From assembly GCF_027409185.1 (NCBI RefSeq), contig NC_084461.1:189113501-189177500 (forward strand): DNA of 64,000 nt. Reading direction: 5' to 3'. This document shows, piece by piece, positions 56,599 to 64,000 of the stretch (positions within the stretch are counted from its first letter, which is position 1; every line of letters starts with the position of its first letter). The notes beneath the pieces were generated by a model, which saw nothing but the letters and a program-made list of their open reading frames with translations, was not told the origin of the DNA and ran no database searches. The position numbers were made by a program, and so were the translations under genes. This DNA comes from Cynocephalus volans (taxonomy: Eukaryota > Chordata > Mammalia > Dermoptera > Cynocephalidae).

Positions 56599-56765
56599 AG
56601 GCCAGCCCTGTGGCTCACTCAGGAGAGTGCGACGCTGGTAGCGCCGAGGCCATGGGTTTAGATCCTATATAGGGATGGCCGGGGCGCTCACTGGCTGAGT
56701 GCGGTGCGGACCACACCATGCCGAGGGTTGCGATCCCCTTACCGGTCAAAAAAAATAAAATAAAA
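56599..56765 (+). repeat. tRNA-Ile-derived SINE dimer (CYN-like)
   Basis: AGGCCAGCCCTGTGGCTCAC, GATGGCCGGGGCGCTCACTG, CCCTTACCGGTCAAA. The duplication TAAAGTGAACCTTTGA is at 56583-56598 and, with one change, 56766-56781. Confidence 0.93.
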
Positions 56766-56799
56766 TAAAGTGAACCTTCGAGAAGGCAAATTATCCCAT

Positions 56800-57296
56800 G
56801 GTACTATGCCTTAAAGCCTTGCCTGGCATCCCGTAACTGTAAGATAACGTCCTCAACATAGTCTGTGAGACCCTGCCTTGTCTGGCTCCGTCCAAGTCAT
56901 GCTGGACTGTGCCCCTCAGACATGCAGCCCAGCTACCAGCCTTTCCTCATATTTTTGACCAAGTTTCTTAGAGCATCAGGGCCTTGACACATGCTGCTCC
57001 CTCTGCCCGGGGTGCTCTGAGCTCCATCGCCATTTGTAATGTCTTTTTGGCCTAGTTGCCTCCTACTCATGCTTAAGGTTTTAGCCTAAAGGGCTGGTCT
57101 CGGGTTGGTATTCCTCAGACTGGGTTGGGCAGTCTGGCCTCCTACTTTCTAGTACTCATCACATGTGTGATTAATGATTTGTGTCATTATTCACTGTCTC
57201 TTTGCTCTGTAAACTCCTTGTTGTCTCTGTATTCCCAGCATCTAGTTCTGGCAGAAAGCAGAAGCTCACACAATGTGTTTGTGAAGTGATTGAGTG
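56800..57296 (-). repeat. L2 LINE 3' end
   Basis: GACCCTGCCTTGTCTGGCTC, CAGCCTTTCCTCATATTTTT, TCTGTAAACTCCTTGTTGTC and CATCTAGTTCTGGCAGA. Confidence 0.8.
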
Positions 57297-57523
57297 AGAA
57301 ATTGATGCCTCATCTCTCCCATGCCCCTTCTTCTCCCTGCCTGTGGAGAACCCAGGACAGTGGCCCAGAAAAGCCCCTGACATTCAGTGGCACAAAGGGG
57401 ACTCTCGCCCTTGTTTTCCACCAGCCCTTCCCAGCCCAGGCGTCAAATGTTGTCCTTCAGCCCACTTGCTTCATTTCACTCCTGCAACAGCATGTCTCTG
57501 CTAACCTTATTCTCTTTGCTCAG

Positions 57524-57603
57524 GCCTTGGAGACTCTGGACAATGGCAAGCCATACGTCATCTCCTACCTGGTGGATTTGGACATGGTCCTCAAATGTCT
57601 CCG
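57524..57603 (+). CDS. ALDH2: ALDH2 exon 4
   Basis: 80 bp: [20 protein letters not shown] and MVLKCL, ending two bases into an Arg codon completed by exon 5. The donor is the weaker-looking GTACGG. Confidence 0.96.
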
Positions 57604-57769
57604 GTACGGGCTTGGGTTTCCTGTCCTTCTTTGTTCTGGAGGTGTCAACGGGGAGGGAGCATTGTGGTCAGGAGGTAGAAATCAAATTTCAAAAATGCAA
57701 AAGGATCACAGGAGTGGGAGAAACCTGCTCCATTTAGACTTCATTTCGTGGGGAAAATCCCTCAGTATC

Positions 57770-58140
57770 AAAAATCGTAACTTAGCTGTAAACATTTTCT
57801 CTTTCTTCTTGAGTCACTTTTGGTCATTTCTATGTTACTTGGAACTTGTCTGTTTTATCTAGGCTTTCTAACTTGTTGGTATACAACTGTTCATAGTATT
57901 CTTCTGTAGTCATTTTTATCTCTGTAGGGCCTGTAGTAATGTCTCCACTTTCATTTCTGATTTTAGTTATTTGAGTCTTCTCTCAGTTTTAGTCTAGCTA
58001 AAGGTTTGTCAGTTTTGTGAATGTTTTCAAAGAACCAAAGTTTTGGTTTTGTTGATTCTATTGTTTTTCCATTTGCCACATCATCTGTTTTTACTCTAAT
58101 CTTTATTCTTTCCCTCTTTTTGCTAGCTTTGCGCTTAGTT
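57770..58140 (-). repeat. L1 ORF2 fragment, antisense
   Basis: GTAATGTCTCCACTTTCATT, AGCTAAAGGTTTGTCAGTTT and CAAAGAACCAAAGTTTTGGT are the complement of L1 reverse-transcriptase coding sequence. Confidence 0.85.
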
Positions 58141-58179
58141 TAATCATACTAATGATTAATGACCATGGAATTAGAGCTT

Positions 58180-58495
58180 TGTTAGAGCTTTTTGGGTTGT
58201 AGTTAACAGAAACTCATTCAGCCCAGTTTATGCAATACAAAGTCAGTGGTCTCAAATCTAGAAGGCCATCGAATCTCACTCATCCTGCTCCCTTGCTTCA
58301 TTCTTTTGGCCATACATGGCCTCCTTCGGAGCCACTCTGTGTTGGGACCTGGCTCCCTCTCCTGCCTGGGCTTGTTTCTGTACTCGTGATTCCACCCAAA
58401 CTAAGATGCCATCTTCTAGTCCTAATGCCACATTCCTGTGGGAGGGACCCTGATCGGCTGGTCTTGAGTCTGATCAGCTGTGGTTAGGGTAGACA
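58180..58495 (-). repeat. Old interspersed repeat, family not certain
   Basis: AGAAACTCATTCAGCCCAGT, GAGGGACCCTGATCGGCTGG resemble the repeat at 10050-10510. Confidence 0.35.
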
Positions 58496-58575
58496 GACCG
58501 TTGTGCAAATATTGGCTGCTGTCCTGTGACATGTGGACAGAGAGGGTGGGGCGGAAGCAGTGCCAGGAAAGTGCC

Positions 58576-58616
58576 AGGATAACTACTATTTTGAACAACA
58601 AAATAGTAGTTATCCT
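58576..58616. other. Perfect 18-bp hairpin, 5-nt loop
   Basis: AGGATAACTACTATTTTG, loop AACAA, CAAAATAGTAGTTATCCT. It is directly followed by a MER20. Confidence 0.95.
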
Positions 58617-58626
58617 TCATAACAAG

Positions 58627-58842
58627 GATGCTCAACAAGGGTGAGCACGTCTCCCAGGGTACAGTGAGCAATGTCCAGAGACATTTTTGGTTGTCAATGA
58701 CTGCAAGGGAGGGGTGCTGCTGGCATCGAATGGATAAAGGTCAGGTATGCTGCTAAACATCCTACACACAGGATAGAGCCCCCACAGCAAAGAATTTTCC
58801 AGCCCCAAGTGTCAGTAGTTCCGAGATTGAGCAACCCTCTGT
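58627..58842 (+). mobile_element. MER20 (hAT-Charlie) DNA transposon
   Basis: AATGTCCAGAGACATTTTTG, GCTGCTAAACATCCTACACA and GAGCAACCCTCTG form a sense-strand MER20. Confidence 0.85.
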
Positions 58843-58980
58843 GCAAGGATGTACCAGAGAGGGCAGCTTCGTGAATCTCAGGCAGAGCCACATGTCTTCC
58901 TGGGTTTTAGTATTATAATTTTGCACTGATCAAATAGTGTTTCTAAGCCTGCAAAACTCATGTAATATAAACCGTGGAGT

Positions 58981-59206
58981 TTTTTTTGTTTTTTTGTGTT
59001 TTTTTTTTGGTGGCTGGCCAGTCTGGGATCTGAGCCCTTGACCATGTTGTTATAACACCGTGCTGTTGGGCCGGCCCGTGGCTCACTCAGGAGAGTGCGG
59101 TGCTGATAACAGCAAGGCCATGGGTTCAGATCCTATTAAAGAAAAACAAACCCCCCCAAAAAAAAAAAAAAAAAAAAACGCCACGTTGTAACCAACCGAG
59201 CTACGT
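58981..59206 (-). repeat. tRNA-Ile SINE split by a younger SINE
   Basis: T-tail, GGTGGCTGGCCAGTCTGGGA to ACACCGTGCTG, resuming at 59183 with CGTTGTAACCAACCGAGCTA. Confidence 0.75.
59067..59180 (+). repeat. tRNA-Ile-derived SINE inserted into another SINE
   Basis: TTGGGCCGGCCCGTGGCTCA, GGTGCTGATAACAGCAAGG, GGTTCAGATCC, then a poly(A) tail of about 20. Confidence 0.85.
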
Positions 59207-59740
59207 AGACCATATTTACATAGATCTGGGAGGAAGGAAGCAGCCATGCCTGGACTTGCAGAGATTAACTACCTAGGTATTTCTCTCTCCAGGGTCACAA
59301 ACCTGTGTTCAAACCCAGATCAACTGCAGTCTCAGGCTAATCGTGCTAGACACCACTCATTTCAGAAATGTCTCTTTTGCCCTATGCTTTATCTTTTCCC
59401 CCATCTTTCATTTTCCTCCTTCCCTGAAAAACATAACCATTACATACCACATGCACACTGCTGGTTTCCTCCCCAGCTTGAATTTGCTGTGCTTTCTGTC
59501 ACTGGTGTCCCTTATGGTCTAAATAATGAGCTTCCCAGGTGGGAGGTGCCCAGTTGGTGATTGCTGTCTCTCTGTACTGTCTAAGTACAGTGCTCTGCAC
59601 CCAGAAAGTGCTAGCCATTTGATGAGGCCACACTTTCCTACCAGATTCAGTCCATGGCTCTCAGATGCTAGACTGTGGTACTGGCCTGGTACAACAGTCA
59701 TATTTTAGTAAATCTGGGTGTTTATTAAAAAGACTAATTT

Positions 59741-59853
59741 CGGGGCCAGCCTATGGCTCACTTGGGAGAACGTGGTGCTGACAACACCAAGTCAAGGTTA
59801 AGATCCCCTTACCGGTCATAAAAAAAAAAATAATAATAATAATAATGATAATT
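59741..59853 (+). repeat. tRNA-Ile-derived SINE with fused, shortened dimer
   Basis: GGGGCCAGCCTATGGCTCAC leads straight into the right-monomer end GGTGCTGACAACACCAAGTC, then CTTACCGGTCATA and (ATA)n. Confidence 0.85.
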
Positions 59854-59859
59854 TCTGGA

Positions 59860-59972
59860 CATCATTCCCAGAGAGCCAGATTGAATAGGTTGTAGGTGGG
59901 CCCCTGGAATTTGGTGATTTCTAAGAAGAACCCCAGGTGATTCTGATGCTTAGAGGTTAGTGACCGAGGGTC
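59860..59972 (-). mobile_element. MER5A fragment (hAT-Charlie)
   Basis: GAACCCCAGGTGATTCTGAT and GCTTAGAGGTTAGTGACC are MER5A-like. Confidence 0.6.
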
Positions 59973-60138
59973 GATTATTGTCACCCTAGCATTCATTTAG
60001 GTCTTTCTGGGAATAAGCCAAAAGCAAAGGTAGTTATCAGAAAGACCCAACTGGATCAGTTTGTCTTGTCTTTCTGCCATTGTTTCTGGGGTTCCTAACA
60101 ATCACTGATTAAAGCTTGGAATTTTCTTTTTTTTAAAG

Positions 60139-60250
60139 GTATTATGCCGGCTGGGCCGATAAGTATCATGGGAAAACCATTCCCATCGATGGGGACTTCT
60201 TCAGCTACACCCGCCATGAACCCGTGGGGGTGTGTGGGCAGATCATTCCG
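60139..60250 (+). CDS. ALDH2: ALDH2 exon 5
   Basis: 112 bp: [20 protein letters not shown] then [17 protein letters not shown], running into the strand before the nucleotide-binding WN. Acceptor TTTTAAAG after a T-rich tract, donor GTGAGT. Confidence 0.97.
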
Positions 60251-60364
60251 GTGAGTGCTAGCCTCTCCGAAGGGTCATCCGGAGGGCTGAGACTTGGCAG
60301 TCTCAGCCAGACTCATGGCAAAGGTGGAGGTTTTACGGGTGGTGTTGGGAGGTGCCTGAGAACA

Positions 60365-60560
60365 TGGGCGTTAACAAAGCCAGCCTCAGTTTGAGTTTGA
60401 GCCCTGTGGCTCTGTGACCTTGAGCAAATTGCTCATCCCCCTAAGCCTCAGTTTACTCATCTGAACAGTGGAAATGAACATAGTGCCTGTCTTCGGAAGG
60501 TAATGGTTAGGGTTTGGCACAGTGCCTGGTACATAAAGCACTGGTAAATGTGAGTCGTGT
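60365..60560 (+). repeat. MIR
   Basis: GGCTCTGTGACCTTGAGCAA, CTAAGCCTCAGTTTACTCAT, GCACAGTGCCTGGTACATAA. Confidence 0.88.
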
Positions 60561-60723
60561 CATTACCATCTGCCACCTGTCTCGTGCATCTGTCTTAAAC
60601 CTACGATCAAGCTGGGGGGACACACAGGGTTCAGAGAACTTGGTGCTGCTTCTGTTCTCCAGTGTGGCTCTTCCTGCTGTTCGGTGTAGCTTGGATTTCA
60701 GAGGTTGCTGTTGTTTATTGCAG

Positions 60724-60852
60724 TGGAACTTCCCACTCCTGATGCAAGCGTGGAAACTAGGCCCAGCCTTGGCAACTGGAAATGTGGTTGTGATGAAGGT
60801 AGCTGAGCAGACGCCACTCACTGCCCTCTATGTGGCCAACTTGATCAAGGAG
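60724..60852 (+). CDS. ALDH2: ALDH2 exon 6 (NAD-binding)
   Basis: 43 codons beginning [20 protein letters not shown]. Asn (mature 169) forms the oxyanion hole and Lys 192 and Glu 195 of VVMKVAEQ contact the NAD ribose. Acceptor TTTATTGCAG, donor GTGCAT. Confidence 0.97.
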
Positions 60853-61292
60853 GTGCATGGCTTGTTTCCATTTTGATCTCTAAGTGCCCTTATCTAGGCT
60901 TGCTCTGAAGGAGTTCTGAAAAGGAGACCCAAAAAGGGTTTGTAGAGCCCCACCATCACCGTACTTGAACCAGAGAGGCTTACCTGTTCTTATCCCTCTT
61001 ACCTATTCTCTACATTGGGCTTCATTGCAAGGTGCCCTTTGAAGAATGGAAACCATTGTTCTGAGTGAATGTGGTGGCAGTGTGGGGGGAGTGGTCAGCT
61101 GCCACAGGGCACCCAAGGGAACAGACCCCTTGTCCGTACCATTAGAATTCCTGTGCAGTACCACATAAACCTGGCTCCTGCTCATGTATCTTAGCAAACT
61201 GTCATAGCCTCTCTGGGAACAGATGTGTTTCCTCCTGCCCAGGCCCTTGGAGTAGGAGGCTGACTCCCAGTGTCCCTGCTATTTGTCCACAG

Positions 61293-61406
61293 GCTGGCTT
61301 TCCCCCAGGCGTGGTCAATATTATTCCTGGATTCGGCCCCACGGCCGGGGCTGCCATCGCCTCACATGAGGATGTGGACAAAGTGGCATTCACAGGTTCC
61401 ACTGAG
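61293..61406 (+). CDS. ALDH2: ALDH2 exon 7 (Rossmann FTGSTE)
   Basis: 38 codons: [20 protein letters not shown] to VAFTGSTE. The Gly of FTGSTE (mature 245) is the conserved NAD-binding glycine. Phase 0 donor GTAAGG at 61407. Later exons lie beyond the window. Confidence 0.97.
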
Positions 61407-61576
61407 GTAAGGTGTCCCTGTGCCCTCCAGCTTGTGGCTTGTTTGGCTCAAGCTCTCACTGTCCTCAAAGGGTGATGCATTCAAGATGAGCTCCTGGGTA
61501 TCATGCAGGGTCTGTACGCCAGGACTTGTCTCTGAATAGCTCAAGTAAGGGGCCCCGTATGTGCCAGGAGTGAGGG

Positions 61577-61995
61577 AGCTGGTATATTAGTCTATTTCTG
61601 TTGCTTATAACAGAATACCTGAAACTGGCTAATTAATAAAGAAATGAAGTTTATTTTGTTTCGGAGACTGGAAGTCCGAAGTTCAGGGAACGTATCTGAT
61701 GAGGGCCTTCTTTTTGGTGGTGACTCTCCACAGCAACATAGGATGTCACATGGTGAGAATGGGCTGAGCAAGAGAGCTAACGTCCTCACTCACTCTCCTT
61801 ATGAAGCCATCTGAACCATGCCCACAGCCACCCATTAAACTATTACTGGATTAATCCATTCATGAGGGTACAGTCCTCACAATCTAATCACCTCTTAAAG
61901 GTCCTACCTTTCAAATACCATGATGGGATTTCCCATCCTCTTAACACTGTTACAGTGGAAGTTAGGTTTCCAGTACGTGAACTTTTGGGGAACAC
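61577..61995 (-). repeat. MaLR LTR (MST/MLT1A-like)
   Basis: TATTAGTCTATTTCTGTTGC, TAACAGAATACCTGAAACTG, GGATTAATCCATTCATGAGG and AACTTTTGGGGAACACATTT match a MaLR LTR read antisense. Confidence 0.7.
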
Positions 61996-62329
61996 ATTTA
62001 ACCTGTAGCAGCAGGCTTGAGTGCTTTGTGATTTGGTCGCCACTCTAGCTGCTGTGGGGAGGGGCCAGCATCCCACGTAGAATAAGGAGGCCGGGACTGG
62101 CTAGACTTCATAAAGCCCAGAGCCAACTGCCTGCCCAAAGTCAAGGTCATGTCAGGCTCCTCGACTAGCACTGCCACTGCGGTTGAAGACTGCAGCCTTC
62201 AGAAAGACATGCGTTCCAATCCTGGCCTTTCCAAGATGACATGGGGTGATTTACAGAATGTCTTTGAGGTGCTCTCCATTTTCTATAAAATGATGATGGC
62301 AATGTCTATGCGGTAGAGATAGTATAGAC

Positions 62330-62562
62330 AGTGTAGTGGGGAGATAATGGGCTTTGAAGTCAAACTTACAAAGTAGCACTTACTAGCTGTGCAACCTTGG
62401 GCAAATCACTTAGCCTCCTGTGGCCTCTGTTTCCCCATCTGTAAAATGGGGCTAATAACCATACCTACCTCACTGGATTGGAGTGAGGCTGAGATAAAGC
62501 TTGTGATGTGTTTAGCCCAGAGTAAGTGCCAGATAAGTGAATGAATGAGTGAGGGGTGTTAA
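62330..62562 (+). repeat. MIR
   Basis: CTTACTAGCTGTGCAACCTT, GGGCAAATCACTTAGCCTCC, CCCCATCTGTAAAATGGGGC. Confidence 0.92.
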
Positions 62563-62683
62563 TGATGCTGTCCCATGCCAGACACTGGAGAGACAAAGAC
62601 CAATTAGGTGATTCCTTAAACATAATCTCCTTGAAAGCAGGGATAAAATTCCCTCTAAGGTGGTAAACTTTTTCCTGTCCCTG

Positions 62684-63287
62684 TGTAGAGTAAGGCAAAT
62701 CATAACTAAAGCCAAAATGTTTCGTTATTTTAGTTATACTAAGTTTCCATTTATATTGTCAGAGCTAGGGCTTAGACCCTTCAAGCCCATTGTACAGACT
62801 GGGTCCCCAGACCCCTCACATGCCAGGCTGGGTCCCCAGACCCCTCACATGCCAGGCTGGGTCCCCAGACCCCTCACACTCAAGGCTGGGTTCCTAGACC
62901 CCTCACATGCAGGTCCATGCTAGGTAATTGGGAAAGATCCTGGGAGCTGTTGGCAGGTGATGCAAGTTCAGTCTTCAGCAGCAGCAGCAGCACAGTGGCG
63001 GCCTCTTAGAGAGTCCCGGGGACACTGGCAGCAACAGCCTCCAGCTGCAGTAGTAGCTTCCCCATGCCCCCTCCCCCAGGGGCATCCCGGGAGTGGAGGG
63101 CACTGTGGATCAGAGCCACTCATCCTTTATACTTAAGTCCATAACCCAGGACACTTGAGTGCACATGCACAATTACATTAGATGATAACCAAGGAACACC
63201 TGAGTACACGTGCATATTTACATCAAATGCTCAGCAAGATTCTGAACATCTGAGGGGCCCTGACCATTTTCCTATATTTTCCCAACA
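62684..63287 (+). mobile_element. Candidate solo LTR, unclassified
   Basis: 604 bp bounded by TGTAGAG and CCCAACA (TG...CA, TGT...ACA) with an exact 5-bp direct repeat CCCTG on both sides (62679-62683, 63288-63292). Inside are a 29-bp minisatellite, a (CAG)n run and a TATA-like TTTATACTTAAG near 63127. No coding region. The family is not recognised, and a 5-bp match can arise by chance. Confidence 0.45.
62799..62914 (+). repeat. 29-bp minisatellite, four copies
   Basis: CTGGGTCCCCAGACCCCTCA then CATGCCAGG repeats at 62799, 62828, 62857 and 62886. Copies 1 and 2 are identical; copies 3 and 4 carry changes. Confidence 0.95.
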
Positions 63288-63699
63288 CCCTGAAATCTCA
63301 GAAGGCTTCATTGCATGACTTCTGAGAAGGAACACTAAATAGCATAATGAATGTGATCTTCAAACAGTTCCACCTGGGTGTGATGAAGCCAACTTCAGGC
63401 ATTGTCTGCATGTGGTGATGGCCGGTCTGGGAAGGACACAGCTGTGGCCACGATAACGTGGTCAGGTTGCTTTGCTGAGTCACTGCCTCACTTAAGGCTG
63501 AGGCAATGTTGAGAATCTCACAGAGGGGGTGGTTTTCTGACGGGGATACATGTGTCCATTCAACAAACAAGTACAGGCATGGCTTGTGCCAGACTCTGGG
63601 AATACGGAGGTTGGAAGCACCCTGTGCTTGCCTTCACAGAGCACGCAGTGTGCCGGGGGACAACACCCAAGACACCATGGGAAAGAGGCCGGATAGCAG

Positions 63700-63960
63700 G
63701 TTTGAACTGGTGCTGGAATTGGACTGCCGCCCAAGTGTGAATTCTAATCACACATTTACCAGCTGTGTGACTTTGAGGAAGTGACTTGACCACTCTGAGC
63801 CTCAGCTTTTATGTTTTTAAATAAGGAGAGGTGTCGCCCCTGCTTCTGAGGGTATCATGGGGATTGAATTTAATACACACAAAGCATTTAGCAGTGCCTG
63901 GTGTGGGGGGTGCTTAGTACATAGAAGCCACACAACAGTGACTCTGCTCATATTATTATC
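63700..63960 (+). repeat. MIR
   Basis: TTACCAGCTGTGTGACTTTG, CACTCTGAGCCTCAGCTTTT, AGCAGTGCCTGGTGTGGG. Confidence 0.85.
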
Positions 63961-64000
63961 GTCATTGTCATCCTCGGACCTCAGGGGGTGCAGCAGCAAT

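Larger units (their letters stand above)
42404..64000 (+). other. ALDH2: ALDH2 gene, 5' part (3' end outside the window)
   Basis: Seven exons join into 269 residues, about half of the 517-residue human enzyme. ALDH2 is the NAD-dependent homotetrameric aldehyde dehydrogenase of the mitochondrial matrix; it oxidises acetaldehyde and lipid-peroxidation aldehydes. Seen here: an Arg-rich presequence without acidic residues; the [18 protein letters not shown] mature start; the WN of exon 6 whose Asn is precursor 190, mature 169; Lys and Glu of MKVAEQ at mature 192 and 195; and FTGSTE with Gly at mature 245. The numbering matches human ALDH2 once the four extra presequence residues are allowed for. 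The catalytic Glu and Cys, and the Glu altered in the human Asian variant, lie beyond the window. ALDH1B1 is excluded: it is intronless and lacks this presequence. Confidence 0.97.

Noticed and set aside
61577..61995. Endogenous retrovirus with coding capacity
   Set aside because: Only an LTR-like segment is seen; no gag, pol or env sequence is adjacent.

Overview
The window is mammalian nuclear DNA carrying most of one multi-exon gene and the first half of another, both on the + strand: the 3' three-quarters of ACAD10 (17 coding exons, 692-33124, with the 5' end left of the window) and the first seven exons of ALDH2 (42404-61406, with the 3' end right of the window). Same-strand ACAD10-ALDH2 adjacency is also the human 12q24 order. 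Every listed exon is open, has an AG acceptor and GT donor, and joins its neighbours in phase. The joined ACAD10 reading frame gives 882 residues to the stop codon; the joined ALDH2 frame gives 269 residues.

Lineage. I see no Alu. Instead there are about 27 copies of a tRNA-Ile-derived SINE with A-rich or ATAA tails, as monomers and dimers, many with perfect 11-18 bp target-site duplications. This matches what I know of the CYN SINEs of colugos (Dermoptera), so I infer a colugo such as Galeopterus or Cynocephalus. The rest is the usual eutherian background: MIR, L2, old L1 3' ends, MER20, MER5, Tigger, a roughly 70-bp palindromic MITE, and MaLR-type LTRs.

Layout. 1-33124 holds ACAD10: end of the HAD-like domain (692-1895), aminoglycoside-phosphotransferase-like kinase domain (3531-17967), linker (21852-22252) and acyl-CoA dehydrogenase domain (26072-33124), with a poly(A) signal at 33652. 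33690-42100 is intergenic, mostly L2, MIR, L1 and SINE sequence. 42100-42760 is a CpG island with the ALDH2 promoter and exon 1. 42530-54547 is ALDH2 intron 1. 54548-61406 holds exons 2-7. 61407-64000 is part of intron 7.

Function. ALDH2 is mitochondrial aldehyde dehydrogenase, which oxidises acetaldehyde and lipid-peroxidation aldehydes such as 4-hydroxynonenal. ACAD10 joins a kinase to an acyl-CoA dehydrogenase and has been linked to 4-hydroxy-acid catabolism, so the two neighbours may act on successive steps of the same kind of substrate.

I found no new gene system. The most notable non-genic features are a duplicated (TG)n module about 130 bp before an ACAD10 exon, a candidate unclassified solo LTR with a 29-bp minisatellite in ALDH2 intron 7, nested retroposons, a trio of palindromic MITEs and a perfect 18-bp hairpin.
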